Assembly (NCBI GenBank): GCA_045110335.1
Contig: JBGCGB010000001.1
Coordinates: 157,803-221,802 of the forward strand
Reading direction: 5' to 3'
Length of the DNA stretch: 64,000 nucleotides
Origin: CALBPI01 sp045110335
GTDB lineage: Bacteria > Pseudomonadota > Gammaproteobacteria > Steroidobacterales > Woeseiaceae
Positions 53,148-62,024 of the stretch are shown here, one piece after another. A model generated the notes under the pieces. The model saw nothing but the letters and a program-made list of their open reading frames with translations. It was not told the origin of the DNA and searched no databases. The position numbers and the translations under genes were made by a program. Position 1 is the stretch's first letter. Every line of letters begins with the position of its first letter.

Positions 53148-54554
53148 CTAAACTGTCGTGAGGTTGATCACGCGGCCAGGCAACGCCTTGTGCACGCGTG
53201 CGCCGCCTTCGCGTTTGAGCGTTTTCGCCAATGCTGCGCCCGCATGGGGTTCGCCATGTACTAACCAAATTGGTGGTTGATTGCCCAACCCTTTGTACCA
53301 ACGCAGCAGGTCTTGTTCATCACCATGTGCCGATAGTCCGCCAATGGTATGCACTGTCGCACGGACGCGTATTTTTTCCCGATGGATCTTGACGGTATCG
53401 TTACCATCAACCAACTTGCGGCCAAGTGATCCGGGTGCCTGGTATCCGGCAATAATGACATGGGCATTTTCGCGCCAGAGATTGTGTTTCAGGTGGTGTA
53501 GGATTCTTCCGCCATTGCACATGCCACTGCCCGCGATAATAAGTGCGCCTTTTTCCAACCGGTTGATAACTCTTGACTCAGCACCGCTGCGGGTCATGTG
53601 CAGATTCGGAAGCAACGGCATTTCATCGTCCTGTCGTCGGAGCTTTGTGGCCTCGTCGTCGTAAAGGTGTGGGTAGCGCCAATAAATTTCCGTGGCTTCG
53701 ATGGCCATGGGGCTATCCAGAAAAATTTGAAAGTCATCGGTTTGCCAAGCGTTTCGATACTTGCCGAGCAAATAAAGCAGTTCCTGACTGCGACCAATCG
53801 CGAACGCCGGCACGATGATATTGCCGCCATTTTGCGTCGCGGTCCGCAAGACATCGCCGAGTTCCTCGATGGTGTCGTCGCGGTCTTTATGTTTGCGGCC
53901 ACCATAGGTGCTTTCCATTAGCACGAGATCTGCACGCTGCAGGACTTCTGGGTCCCTTAGAACGGGAGTATCGTACTGCCCTAGATCGCCGCTGAAGACC
54001 AACCGTTTTTGGGTGCCTTGCTGGTCGGTGATGTCCAACTGGACGATGGCCGAACCCATGATATGCCCTGCATCAAAAAGCGTCATTTGGATGCCGGGAA
54101 GCACTTCGGTTTTCTCGTGATAACGTACGGTCTGCATTTGTTCGACGGCACGGCGTGCATCGGTATCGTCGTAGAGCGGTGAAATAGGCGGCTTTCCTTC
54201 ACGCTGGCGCAAGCGGTTTGTCTTTTTTGCATCGTGAGCCGCGATACCCGCGGAGTCCCTAAGCAAAACACTGCATAAATCGCGGCTCGCGAAATGGGTG
54301 TGGATAGGGCCTCGAAAACCGCGACTGCAAAGTAGCGGTAAGCGACCGCTATGGTCTAGGTGAGCGTGGCTCAAAATCACGGCGTCGATGTCTTTGGCCT
54401 CAAACGGAAATGCGTCACGGTTTCGCGCTTCGTTTTTACGACTTCCCTGGATCATCCCGCAGTCCAGCAGGATCTTTTTGTCGTCAACACGCAGAATATG
54501 GCAAGAGCCTGTGACCTCGCCAGCGGCGCCAAAAAATTCGAGTGACATTGTCAT
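53148..54554 (-). CDS. Beta-CASP metallo-beta-lactamase-fold RNA nuclease
   Basis: A 468-residue enzyme of the CPSF73/RNase J-like superfamily. The zinc motif is H63-A-H65-L-D67-H68 in LSHAHLDHSGRLP; GHIMGSAIV and FSGDLGQYD are the next metal motifs. The beta-CASP domain carries ESTYGGRKH, VPAFAIGRSQELLYLLG and IIAGSGMCNGGRILHHL, and the RMMBL end is TIGGLSAHGDEQDLLRWY. Such proteins process or degrade RNA in the cytoplasm. It is the first gene of a two-gene leftward unit with the sirtuin, preceded by an inverted repeat. Confidence 0.92.
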   Translation of the reverse strand: MTMSLEFFGAAGEVTGSCHILRVDDKKILLDCGMIQGSRKNEARNRDAFPFEAKDIDAVILSHAHLDHSGRLPLLCSRGFRGPIHTHFASRDLCSVLLRDSAGIAAHDAKKTNRLRQREGKPPISPLYDDTDARRAVEQMQTVRYHEKTEVLPGIQMTLFDAGHIMGSAIVQLDITDQQGTQKRLVFSGDLGQYDTPVLRDPEVLQRADLVLMESTYGGRKHKDRDDTIEELGDVLRTATQNGGNIIVPAFAIGRSQELLYLLGKYRNAWQTDDFQIFLDSPMAIEATEIYWRYPHLYDDEATKLRRQDDEMPLLPNLHMTRSGAESRVINRLEKGALIIAGSGMCNGGRILHHLKHNLWRENAHVIIAGYQAPGSLGRKLVDGNDTVKIHREKIRVRATVHTIGGLSAHGDEQDLLRWYKGLGNQPPIWLVHGEPHAGAALAKTLKREGGARVHKALPGRVINLTTV

Positions 54555-54570
54555 TGCATTTCCCTTTTTG

Positions 54571-54593
54571 TGACCATTAGCCTTTTATGGTCA
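54571..54593. promoter_or_regulatory. Inverted repeat upstream of the nuclease/sirtuin pair
   Basis: TGACCAT (54571-54577) and ATGGTCA (54587-54593) are perfect 7-bp inverted repeats with a 9-bp spacer, 17 bp before the nuclease start. On the plus strand it is followed by six T, so it could be an A/T-rich terminator facing rightward; on the minus strand it may be an operator or leader hairpin. The rest of this 318-bp intergenic stretch up to about 54790 shows no open frame or other clear element. Confidence 0.4.
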
Positions 54594-54790
54594 ATTTTTT
54601 GCATTATTCTAATCCAACACTCCTATGATCGTGGCGTTTGTCACATTTAGTCAAACCATGGCTGCCGTCTCGATCAAAAGCCTGATACCTTATCTGGCCG
54701 GGGATAGGAAAGCCTTTGCTCCGTCCGACAGCGTTAGTCATTGATGTGCCCAACTTTGCTGGTGTTTTTTACAAAATATCTTTGGTTACA

Positions 54791-54806
54791 TGTGATAAGC
54801 ATCACG
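54791..54806. promoter_or_regulatory. Candidate CRP/FNR-family operator
   Basis: TGTGA-N6-TCACG matches the CRP consensus TGTGA-N6-TCACA at nine of ten positions. The same bases also read GTGAT-AAGC-ATCAC, a palindrome compatible with an FNR-type TTGAT-N4-ATCAA. It lies 67 bp before the histidine kinase start, a suitable activator position. Confidence 0.5.
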
Positions 54807-54872
54807 GACGAACTGTCGGTGTTCGCCTACAGTTAACGGCATAGAAAAGGGCTTGGGACACGTAGAAACGTC

Positions 54873-56765
54873 ATGATCAAGAAACTCCTCATTGCAATGA
54901 TAGCGATGTCGATTGTTGTTCTATTGGTATTGCTGGTTCGCGAATCGCGATCCGTCAGTGCACAGTTTTACATCGACTACAGCAGCTATGCTTCGAGCTT
55001 GCGGCAAGCGCAGCGCGATCACGAAACCCTGAGCGACACATTGACCACGGTTTCATCGCAAGCGCTTGGTGTGCCGAACACGGTTGAAACGCTTACCGGT
55101 CGCCTGGCTCAGAGTAAAACGGTGCTTCAATCTCCGCCCGAGACAATCGAGAGCGGTCAGGTCAGAAGCGCTGCCGCGCGATATGTGTCCAGCGTGAACA
55201 TGGTGCTTGCCGCGGTTGAAAGATTCACCGAAGCCGAGAATGCACTTGCTGTTGCCGCCGAACAGTTGAGAGATGATGCGCCGCAAATCGTTCGGCAGTT
55301 GCGAGACCGAGGTAATGATGAGCTTTCCCAGACCTTGTTTGGGCTTACCGTTGAATTTCTGGATAACGCGACGGGCAAGACAGATACACCGGTAGGCGAG
55401 CTAGGCCGACGTCTTGATGAAGTGGTAGCGATGGCTGAGGATGCCGGGGCCGACTCACCCGGGTTCGTCGCGATTATTGATGCCGCCGCATCGACACCAG
55501 TGTCTCGTGCCAAAGCGGTCGCTGAACTACAGGCTTTTGAGAACGCTAGTTTGACGTCCAGCGCGCAGGGCCTTTATTCCGCGATTGCAGCGATGAATGC
55601 GAGCGTCACGTCACGCGCGGATCGAGCGAGAATTTTGTTGGGTGGCGTTTCTGCGATGCTAATTTTGGGCATTGCATTGATCGGTGTGCGGTTGCGTCAA
55701 AGCAACCAGGCATTGAACGAAACCAACGCCGAGCTAGAACAGTTCAACGTTTCCTTGGAGGAACGCGTCAGCGAACGTACACGCGAATTGAGCAAGGCTT
55801 ACGAAGAGTTGCAAGAGTCGCAGGCACAGTTGGTTCAGGCAGAGAAAATGTCATCGCTTGGTGAGCTGGTGGCGGGTATCAGCCATGAGATTAATACGCC
55901 ACTGTGGTATTTGTTAAGCAATACGACACTGATTAAAGAGCGGCTCGGCAGTTTTACATCGTTTGTCGGTGTAGCGGATGATATGTTATCGATGCTGCGC
56001 GCCGGCGGAAACGATAAAGCATCATTCATTCAACAGCTTAGACGTTTGGATAAAGCGCTGACCGACGACGGACTGCGTGATGATCTGCAAGAGAGCAACG
56101 ACTTGCTGGACGACAGTGTTGAGGGGCTGGAGCAATTGTCGGAAATGGCGCAGTCGCTCAAAGACTTTAGCCGCCTCGATCGTGCGTCTACTGATAAGGT
56201 GAATTTGAACGATGGTGTTGAAAGAACACTGGTGATCGCCAAGAACGTGTTGAAGGGCGGCATCGAGGTTAACCGTAACCTTGGTGAGTTACCAGAGGTT
56301 AGTTGTTCGCCAGGACAAATTAACCAGGTTCTGCTGAACCTGATCAAAAATGCGTCCGACGCCATGGATCGCAAAGGCACGCTATCTATCGGCACGTGGG
56401 CAGACGATGAATTTGTCCATGTTAGCGTTAAAGATACGGGTATGGGCATGGACGAAGAGACGCTGGCCAAGGTTCGTGATCCTTTCTTTACGACGAAAGA
56501 AGTCGGTAAAGGTACTGGCCTCGGTCTATCCATCAGCCAGAAAATTATCGATGCACATGACGGCAAGCTTGAAATACAATCGTCACTAGGCAAGGGTTCC
56601 ACATTCATTGTAAGCCTGCCACTAACAGACAACAGCCAGCAATCTGATATGGAGCGAGAGCTCGAAGAGCTGGAGAACTTCACCGGCGATTTTTCGGGTG
56701 GAGATGCGGAAGACTCAAGCGGTGACGAGATGGATCTCGTATTCGCAGCAGAAAAGACAGGATAA
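54873..56765 (+). CDS. Membrane sensor histidine kinase with DAHL-like periplasmic domain
   Basis: A 630-residue kinase. TM1 is at about 4-22 and TM2 at about 252-272, enclosing a 230-residue helical periplasmic domain (DAHL-like, with DYSSYASSLRQAQRDHETLS). A coiled coil follows (NETNAELEQFNVSLEERVSE). H338 in the SLGELVAGISHEINTPL box is the phosphorylation site, with N box NQVLLNLIKNASDAM, G1 DTGMGMDEE and G2 GTGLGLSIS. The tail is strongly acidic. It is followed after 10 bp by a receiver gene. The signal is unknown. Confidence 0.92.
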   Translation: MIKKLLIAMIAMSIVVLLVLLVRESRSVSAQFYIDYSSYASSLRQAQRDHETLSDTLTTVSSQALGVPNTVETLTGRLAQSKTVLQSPPETIESGQVRSAAARYVSSVNMVLAAVERFTEAENALAVAAEQLRDDAPQIVRQLRDRGNDELSQTLFGLTVEFLDNATGKTDTPVGELGRRLDEVVAMAEDAGADSPGFVAIIDAAASTPVSRAKAVAELQAFENASLTSSAQGLYSAIAAMNASVTSRADRARILLGGVSAMLILGIALIGVRLRQSNQALNETNAELEQFNVSLEERVSERTRELSKAYEELQESQAQLVQAEKMSSLGELVAGISHEINTPLWYLLSNTTLIKERLGSFTSFVGVADDMLSMLRAGGNDKASFIQQLRRLDKALTDDGLRDDLQESNDLLDDSVEGLEQLSEMAQSLKDFSRLDRASTDKVNLNDGVERTLVIAKNVLKGGIEVNRNLGELPEVSCSPGQINQVLLNLIKNASDAMDRKGTLSIGTWADDEFVHVSVKDTGMGMDEETLAKVRDPFFTTKEVGKGTGLGLSISQKIIDAHDGKLEIQSSLGKGSTFIVSLPLTDNSQQSDMERELEELENFTGDFSGGDAEDSSGDEMDLVFAAEKTG

Positions 56766-56775
56766 GTGAACCTGA

Positions 56776-58029
56776 ATGGCCCTGACCCAACGACAAGAAG
56801 CAATGACAACAGACTCATCTGGTGTGAGAAAAGGTTTGCGTAAACCTTGCGTCGTCTTTGTCGACGATGAGCAACGCGTGCTTAACTCAATGCGCGCGTT
56901 GTTTCGCCGTGACTATGACTTGCATCTGACGACATCGGGTGAAGAGGCTATCCGCCTATGTGTTGAGCATGATGCTGATGTCATTGTTGCGGATCAGAGA
57001 ATGCCTGAAATGGAAGGCGTCGAAGTCTTGGGTGCGGTTCGTGAGAAAGCGCCCCGAACGATGCGGATATTGCTTACCGGGTATGCCGATCTAGACGCCA
57101 TTGAAGGGTCTATTAACGTTGGTGAGGTGTTCCGTTTTCTGTCCAAGCCATGCGCACCGGACAACCTGCGTGCGACCATTGACTTGGCGGTCAAAGCGGC
57201 CGAAGTCGCCATGCCGCCTGCCGATATGCCGATGCCAACGGCGCGGCAATCTAGCCCAGCTACTGACAATGTCGTTGAAGACGAGCTTCCCGATGCGTCG
57301 CTGGTGGCCGGTGATGCCGCCGAAAAGCCGGATCGACGTCATAAATCATTGATACCGGCGATGCTGGCAACGCATCAGGCAACGCAGAACATCAGTCCGG
57401 CAGAAGCGCCGAAACCGATCGAGCTTGAAGAAGCTAAGAAAGAAGAGACGGGCGAACAGGTTGTCCTATCAGGTGATCGTGTCGAGTATGGTTCAAGCCG
57501 CAGTTCGTTCAACGACATGGAAAACGTCGGCGTCGTCGTTTTCACGTTGAGCGAGCAATTCTTCAATGATGTTAAAGAGGCGACCGCCGGTCACTACAAG
57601 ATTTATCACGCCAATCGTTTGATGAAAGTCCTCGAACTGATCACGCGCAACAAGGCTGGCGTACTCATTTCTGAAGTTTCCAGCGAAGGTTCGGTCTTGC
57701 GGAAGGTATTGAACAAATTCAAACAGCACTTGCCAGAACTCATTGCGATTGTTGTCAGCGATGACCGGGATGCAGCAGAGATGATTTCTTTGATTAACCA
57801 AGGTCAGGTGTTCCGTTATATGGCTAAGCCGATTTCTCATGATCGACTGTTGCAAAACGTTAATGGCGGCGCTTTAAGACATTTGCAGCTACGCTCGAAC
57901 CCCAATCTGATTCCCCGTATGGCTGTTGAGCAGACAGACGAGCCGGATGCTGAAAACAAGGGTGCGATGGGCTCACTATTCACTCGTATCCGCTCGATTG
58001 GCAAGATCTGGCAACGAAACAAAGACTAG
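56776..58029 (+). CDS. Response regulator with receiver and pseudo-receiver domains, no output domain
   Basis: A 417-residue protein. Residues 24-140 are a canonical receiver: acidic pair D30/D31, phospho-acceptor D73 in VADQRMPEMEG, T101 and K124 in FLSKPC. A Pro/Glu-rich linker of about 100 residues follows. Residues 250-375 resemble a second receiver (VGVVVFTLSEQFF, GQVFRYMAKPISHDRLL with the Lys-Pro pair kept), but the phospho-Asp site is replaced (VLISEVSSEG), so it is probably a pseudo-receiver. No DNA-binding or enzymatic domain is present. An ATG 27 bp inside is an alternative start. It belongs to the operon between kinase and TonB-like gene. Confidence 0.88.
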   Translation: MALTQRQEAMTTDSSGVRKGLRKPCVVFVDDEQRVLNSMRALFRRDYDLHLTTSGEEAIRLCVEHDADVIVADQRMPEMEGVEVLGAVREKAPRTMRILLTGYADLDAIEGSINVGEVFRFLSKPCAPDNLRATIDLAVKAAEVAMPPADMPMPTARQSSPATDNVVEDELPDASLVAGDAAEKPDRRHKSLIPAMLATHQATQNISPAEAPKPIELEEAKKEETGEQVVLSGDRVEYGSSRSSFNDMENVGVVVFTLSEQFFNDVKEATAGHYKIYHANRLMKVLELITRNKAGVLISEVSSEGSVLRKVLNKFKQHLPELIAIVVSDDRDAAEMISLINQGQVFRYMAKPISHDRLLQNVNGGALRHLQLRSNPNLIPRMAVEQTDEPDAENKGAMGSLFTRIRSIGKIWQRNKD

Positions 58030-58032
58030 CTC

Positions 58033-59400
58033 ATGGCAGGTCATGATTTGCAAAATGATGACGCGACCAAGCTGAGTCGCTCCAGCGATACACCACTTCT
58101 AATCATTGCTTTGATTGCCATCGTCGGCATGGCCGCGTGGTTCTTTCTGGGCTCTGATGGCCAGATGATTGAAGATGCCTCGATGGTCGAAGCACCCATT
58201 GAGATGCAAGAAGAAGTCCTCAGTGCGGTGATTACCGAGACACCGGAAGACGATTTACTCAAACGCGCCCGACTCGCCGTTGAATCCGGCGTATTGATTG
58301 AACCAGTCGGCGCCAACGCATTGTATTACTACTCGCTTTACCTTGAAGGTCAGCCTGAAGACGAAACCGCGATTGCTGAGGCTGACGTGGTGTTAGACCA
58401 GGTCGCTGGACGAATTGATCAAGCATTTGATGGCGGTGACTATTTGGTCGCGGCCGGTTTGGTCGATCAAATTCGTAACACTGGCTTAAGTCATCCTGTG
58501 ATCGATGCCTTTCCCGATCGAATTCGTGCAGCGACAGACGACGCACGGGCGTCGGCCCTGAGCTCGGCGCGTGACGGAAATGAACAGGATGCGACGGATC
58601 GTCTCGCGGTGTATGAAGCTTTGCCCGGCACATCAACAGGGGACTTATTGGCGCTTCGCAGTGAAGTGCGTGATGCGTTGGATGCCAAGCGTTTAGCCGA
58701 TGCTGCAGCTGCGGCTCAACGCGCGGCGCGCCGACAACAACAAAGACGCGCTGCCGCCAATGCTTCACGCCAGACAGCTCCGACGCCTGTCGCCGAGCGA
58801 GCGGCAGCCCGCGCGACACCTGCAACAAATACGCTGGATCTGGCGAGATCCCAGGTAGAGGCGGCCATGGCAGCCGGCGATTACTCCAGCGCCATTCAGG
58901 TCTATTCCGATGTTCCGGCGACAACAGAGGGGCGAATCGAGTTACAGCAGTTGTTAAGCAATCAACTCAGTGTTGCGGTGCGAACTGCAGCAAGTCGCCA
59001 GCAGCTTCCAGAGGCCGAAGCCGCGTTTGCCGGTTGGCGCTCGGTCGCTTTGTCCACAGACGACGAATCAGAGTTACAGGCGCTCGTTGACGAAGCCTAT
59101 ATCGCGACCGCGACACTGGAAACCGTCTCCGCGGCGACATTGCGTCGCGTTGAAACACTCGCGCCAGTGTATCCCCGTGCCGCCATCCGACGCGAACTCA
59201 CGGGTCGGCTCAAGCTCGAATTTACCGTCAATGAAGATGGCACGACGAGCGGTATAGAAGTCGTCGATAGCGCGGCAGGCGGGATTTTCGATCGATCAGC
59301 GGTCCGGGCTGTTTCGGGATGGCGCTATGAGCCCAGAGAGGTTCGTGGCCGACGCGTCGCACAGCGTGTCTTTGCGTTTCTTGATTACAATTTGGAATAG
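58033..59400 (+). CDS. Membrane-anchored TonB-C domain protein
   Basis: A 455-residue protein with one N-terminal transmembrane helix (about 22-40, LLIIALIAIVGMAAWFFL), a long Ala/Gln/Arg-rich helical periplasmic region with TPR-like features (residues 75-350), and a C-terminal TonB domain (365-455: LAPVYPRAAIRRELTGRLKL, then DRSAVRAVSGWRYEPREVRG). Unlike the other TonB-C protein in this window it has a real membrane anchor, so it could act as an energy transducer. It starts 3 bp after the response regulator stop. No exbB or exbD gene is nearby. Confidence 0.85.
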   Translation: MAGHDLQNDDATKLSRSSDTPLLIIALIAIVGMAAWFFLGSDGQMIEDASMVEAPIEMQEEVLSAVITETPEDDLLKRARLAVESGVLIEPVGANALYYYSLYLEGQPEDETAIAEADVVLDQVAGRIDQAFDGGDYLVAAGLVDQIRNTGLSHPVIDAFPDRIRAATDDARASALSSARDGNEQDATDRLAVYEALPGTSTGDLLALRSEVRDALDAKRLADAAAAAQRAARRQQQRRAAANASRQTAPTPVAERAAARATPATNTLDLARSQVEAAMAAGDYSSAIQVYSDVPATTEGRIELQQLLSNQLSVAVRTAASRQQLPEAEAAFAGWRSVALSTDDESELQALVDEAYIATATLETVSAATLRRVETLAPVYPRAAIRRELTGRLKLEFTVNEDGTTSGIEVVDSAAGGIFDRSAVRAVSGWRYEPREVRGRRVAQRVFAFLDYNLE

Positions 59401-59436
59401 ATCAGGTTAGCCTACGGGCTTCACGCTTCAACTTGC

Positions 59437-60363
59437 TTGGAACGACTTTTGGATCTTCTCGACGCGGCCACCCTGAACTTTAGTGCGGATGCGCTGTTGG
59501 GACTCAATGTCTTGCTTGCGCTCATCATCTTTGGCATCGCGTTAGATATCAAACTCGACGATTTCTCTGAAATACGCCGCAGGCCAAAGCCGTTGGTCGT
59601 CGGATTGCTGTCCCAACTTTTTTTGTTGCCCGCGATCACCTTTGGTTTCATTTGGGTGGTGAATCCGCCCCCGTCGCTCGCGCTCGGGTTACTGTTGGTC
59701 GCTGCCTGCCCGGGTGGCACCGTTAGTAATTTCTTGGCGACGCAAGCCAATGGGAATGTCGCTCTTAGTGTCTCGCTGTCGACGGTTAGCAGTTTGTTGG
59801 CATCCGTAATGACACCGTTTTCGATTGCATTTTGGGGTGGTCGGCTAACGTCTGTCGAGTCGCTACTAAGTGAAGTTGGCGTGAATTTCGAACAGATGTT
59901 CGCGATTGTCGTCGGGGTCTTGATTGCACCAACGCTGATAGGGTGCTGGGTGGGGTTGCATCGACCGGAGCTGGCCCGGCGGTTGCGGCGGCCTCTGCGC
60001 AGCTTTTCGATAGCGATTTTTGTGCTTTTTATCAGTATTGCCTTCGTGGCGAATTGGTCTGTATTCCTTGCGCATGTCGAGGCCGTGGCCGGCCTCGTTA
60101 TCGGACACAATGTCCTGGCATTCGCGGCTGGCTATTTGTTGGCTATGGGATTTCATCTCGATGAGCGCGACAGGCGTACCATTTGCATCGAAACCGGGAT
60201 TCAAAACACGGCTTTGGGGCTTACGTTGGTTTTTACGTTTTTCGGGGGCTTGGGTGGCATGGCGCTGGTAGCAGCGTCTTGGGGGATCTGGCATCTGATC
60301 GGGGGTGGACTACTCGCGGCTTTTTGGCGGAGGCGACCTCTACCAGTTCTTGCGTCGGTCTAG
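59437..60363 (+). CDS. Bile acid:sodium symporter (BASS) family transporter
   Basis: A 308-residue inner membrane protein with about nine to ten helices. LLVAACPGGTVSNFLATQAN matches the conserved BASS substrate-site segment, and VGLLSQLFLLPAITFGF and ETGIQNTALGLTLVFTFFGG the other crossed-helix motifs. It probably couples sodium entry to uptake of an organic anion. The start is a TTG codon with no strong ribosome binding site; nothing better is in frame upstream. It lies 36 bp after the TonB-like gene, possibly in the same transcript. Confidence 0.86.
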   Translation: MERLLDLLDAATLNFSADALLGLNVLLALIIFGIALDIKLDDFSEIRRRPKPLVVGLLSQLFLLPAITFGFIWVVNPPPSLALGLLLVAACPGGTVSNFLATQANGNVALSVSLSTVSSLLASVMTPFSIAFWGGRLTSVESLLSEVGVNFEQMFAIVVGVLIAPTLIGCWVGLHRPELARRLRRPLRSFSIAIFVLFISIAFVANWSVFLAHVEAVAGLVIGHNVLAFAAGYLLAMGFHLDERDRRTICIETGIQNTALGLTLVFTFFGGLGGMALVAASWGIWHLIGGGLLAAFWRRRPLPVLASV

Positions 60364-60433
60364 TTGTCGCTGAATAATGATTCTATTAACAGTATCCTGA
60401 TCGATAAGAAGAGTTAGGTTTGGAAGAATGTCG

Positions 60434-61027
60434 ATGAAAGCAATTGCCATTTTTTGCTATGTTTTGTTCGGTTTGGGGCTTTCAAGGCCAGTTGCGGCAG
60501 AGGTGAGTGATGCAGCCGAAAATGGCTTTGTCGTTCGCCATCAGCTGCAGATCGTAGCGCCCGTGGAAACAGCCTGGCGAATGTTTGTCGGGCATATAGG
60601 CGAGTGGTGGGATAGCGGTCATACTTATTCCGGTGATGCGTCCAACCTATTCATCGAAGCTCGACCGCTCGGTTGTTTCTGTGAACGCCTGAGTGACTCG
60701 GATGCCGTCGTTCACTTGACCGTTACCGTGATTCGAGAGAACAAGCTGTTGCGTTTGACCGGCGGACTTGGCCCGTTAGGTTTGATGGGTGTTGATGGCA
60801 ATATGACGTTGAGTTTCTCCGGTGACGAGTCTGTCACGAATGTCGCGATGCAATATCAAGTCGGCGGCTATAGCCCGGATGGTTTGGATAGTATCGCTCC
60901 CGCTGTTGATCAAATGTTGGGTTCGCAGCTTGCACGCTATGTCCGATTTGTGGAATCGGGTTCCGCGGAGTTTGAACCGATCGAAATGGATGAGCTGCCG
61001 GCGGTCGGGGAAGCTCCACTAGAGTAG
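60434..61027 (+). CDS. Exported SRPBCC-domain protein
   Basis: A 197-residue protein with a signal peptide (AIAIFCYVLFGLGLSRPVAA). The start is the second ATG, with GGAAG 7 bp upstream. The body is a START/SRPBCC helix-grip fold (QLQIVAPVETAWRMFVGHIG, GEWWDSGHTYSG, LHLTVTVIRENKLLRLTGGL-like strand, ending QLARYVRFVESG). Such domains bind hydrophobic ligands; a periplasmic one is less common. Ligand unknown. Confidence 0.82.
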   Translation: MKAIAIFCYVLFGLGLSRPVAAEVSDAAENGFVVRHQLQIVAPVETAWRMFVGHIGEWWDSGHTYSGDASNLFIEARPLGCFCERLSDSDAVVHLTVTVIRENKLLRLTGGLGPLGLMGVDGNMTLSFSGDESVTNVAMQYQVGGYSPDGLDSIAPAVDQMLGSQLARYVRFVESGSAEFEPIEMDELPAVGEAPLE

Positions 61028-61085
61028 CTTTCAGCCGTGATGCGCCGGTTTCTGCCGACATAGCCAACGGCGGGCGACACTATCG

Positions 61086-61110
61086 TTGATGTTGTTTTTA
61101 ACAACATCAA
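61086..61110. promoter_or_regulatory. Perfect 25-bp palindrome before an unknown secreted-protein gene
   Basis: TTGATGTTGTT (61086-61096) and AACAACATCAA (61100-61110) are perfect 11-bp inverted repeats around TTT, one base before the GGAG ribosome binding site of the next gene. In DNA it could be a repressor operator; in RNA a hairpin whose stability would affect translation. Confidence 0.5.
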
Positions 61111-61122
61111 TGGAGTCTCCTA

Positions 61123-61950
61123 ATGCGTTTTTCTTTCTATTTTTTAGTCGCCGGTCTTGCGGTGACTTCTGCGTTATCCGTTAACGCATCTGCCAGCGAT
61201 CAGTGGCAGGCCTGTGATGATTGTTCGGTGGCTGCTCGCCAACAATTGGCCACACAATTGCCGCCCGACCAATTTGCAACGACAGTGGTCAATGTCATCG
61301 ATAGGTCGCGTAAAGAATTTTCATCTTTTCGAGTCAGCGTTTTTTACGATAGCGAGTTTCGCCAGTTTTTTCGATTTGCGATTCCTGTTGGTGCTTCGTC
61401 TGACGCCTTATTGGCATTTCATGCCTGGCGGGACTTCGACGCAGAGCTTCTGAGCCTGCAGCAGAACGGTTTGCAATCCAGTGTGACGAATGCGGCGACA
61501 TGGATACGTGAGCCGGTGATGGCTAGAAAAGCCGTGGATCAACAGCTAGCGGGTTCGGGTCTGCAGAATCGGTTGCTTGAGATGGGCAAGTTGTCACAAC
61601 TGGTGGTCACTCATCGGCGGCATGTGTCGATAGTGTTTGCTGATCGTAGTCGGGTGTATGTCTCGGTGGGTGTGGCAAGCGCCGGTCTACCCGTGTTGCA
61701 TGTGTTGCCGGTCAGGAATTCGCTGCAGGACCCGAGCGGCTTGCCGTTACCTGAAGACGAGCGCTCGCTTGAGCTCATGGACCAGATTGGCGATAACACT
61801 CAAACTGAATATCTTGGCGGTTACATTGAGACTGCCTGGCAGAGGGCGCAGTGGGTGCGTGATTCGATTCGAACCTTAAACAGATACAGAACGACTTGTT
61901 CACCGGCCTTTGATGGCTCCATGATTTGTTCTTCGGTATCGGTTGGCTAA
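61123..61950 (+). CDS. Secreted protein of unknown function
   Basis: A 275-residue protein with a clear signal peptide (FYFLVAGLAVTSALSVNASA) and then DQWQACDDCSVAARQQLATQ with a CxxC at about residues 30-33. The rest is mixed alpha/beta (HRRHVSIVFADRSRVYVSVG, GLPVLHVLPVRNS) with two late cysteines near the C-terminus. No family is recognised. GGAG lies about 8 bp before the ATG, directly behind a perfect palindrome. Confidence 0.65.
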   Translation: MRFSFYFLVAGLAVTSALSVNASASDQWQACDDCSVAARQQLATQLPPDQFATTVVNVIDRSRKEFSSFRVSVFYDSEFRQFFRFAIPVGASSDALLAFHAWRDFDAELLSLQQNGLQSSVTNAATWIREPVMARKAVDQQLAGSGLQNRLLEMGKLSQLVVTHRRHVSIVFADRSRVYVSVGVASAGLPVLHVLPVRNSLQDPSGLPLPEDERSLELMDQIGDNTQTEYLGGYIETAWQRAQWVRDSIRTLNRYRTTCSPAFDGSMICSSVSVG

Positions 61951-61986
61951 GAAAAAGCCGGTGCAAACGTTTCGTCTGCACCGGCT
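61951..61986 (-). terminator. Intrinsic terminator of the DUF1501-like gene, shared with the opposite strand
   Basis: AGCCGGTGCA (61956-61965) pairs with TGCACCGGCT (61977-61986), a 10-bp stem around an 11-nt loop. On the minus strand it is followed by TTTTTC, a proper T tract, so it mainly ends the leftward transcript; it may weakly stop the rightward one too. Confidence 0.85.
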
Positions 61987-62024
61987 ATTCCTGAAAAGGC
62001 GGAAACCTTTATTCGTTCTCTAGG

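Noticed and set aside
53146..53301. 52-residue N-terminal extension of the sirtuin
   Set aside because: It is read from within the nuclease gene's coding end; the family's N-terminus begins at MSQQDLAQ.
53573..53921. Plus-strand open frames within the beta-CASP nuclease gene
   Set aside because: Antisense shadows of a gene with complete catalytic motifs; no independent coding evidence.
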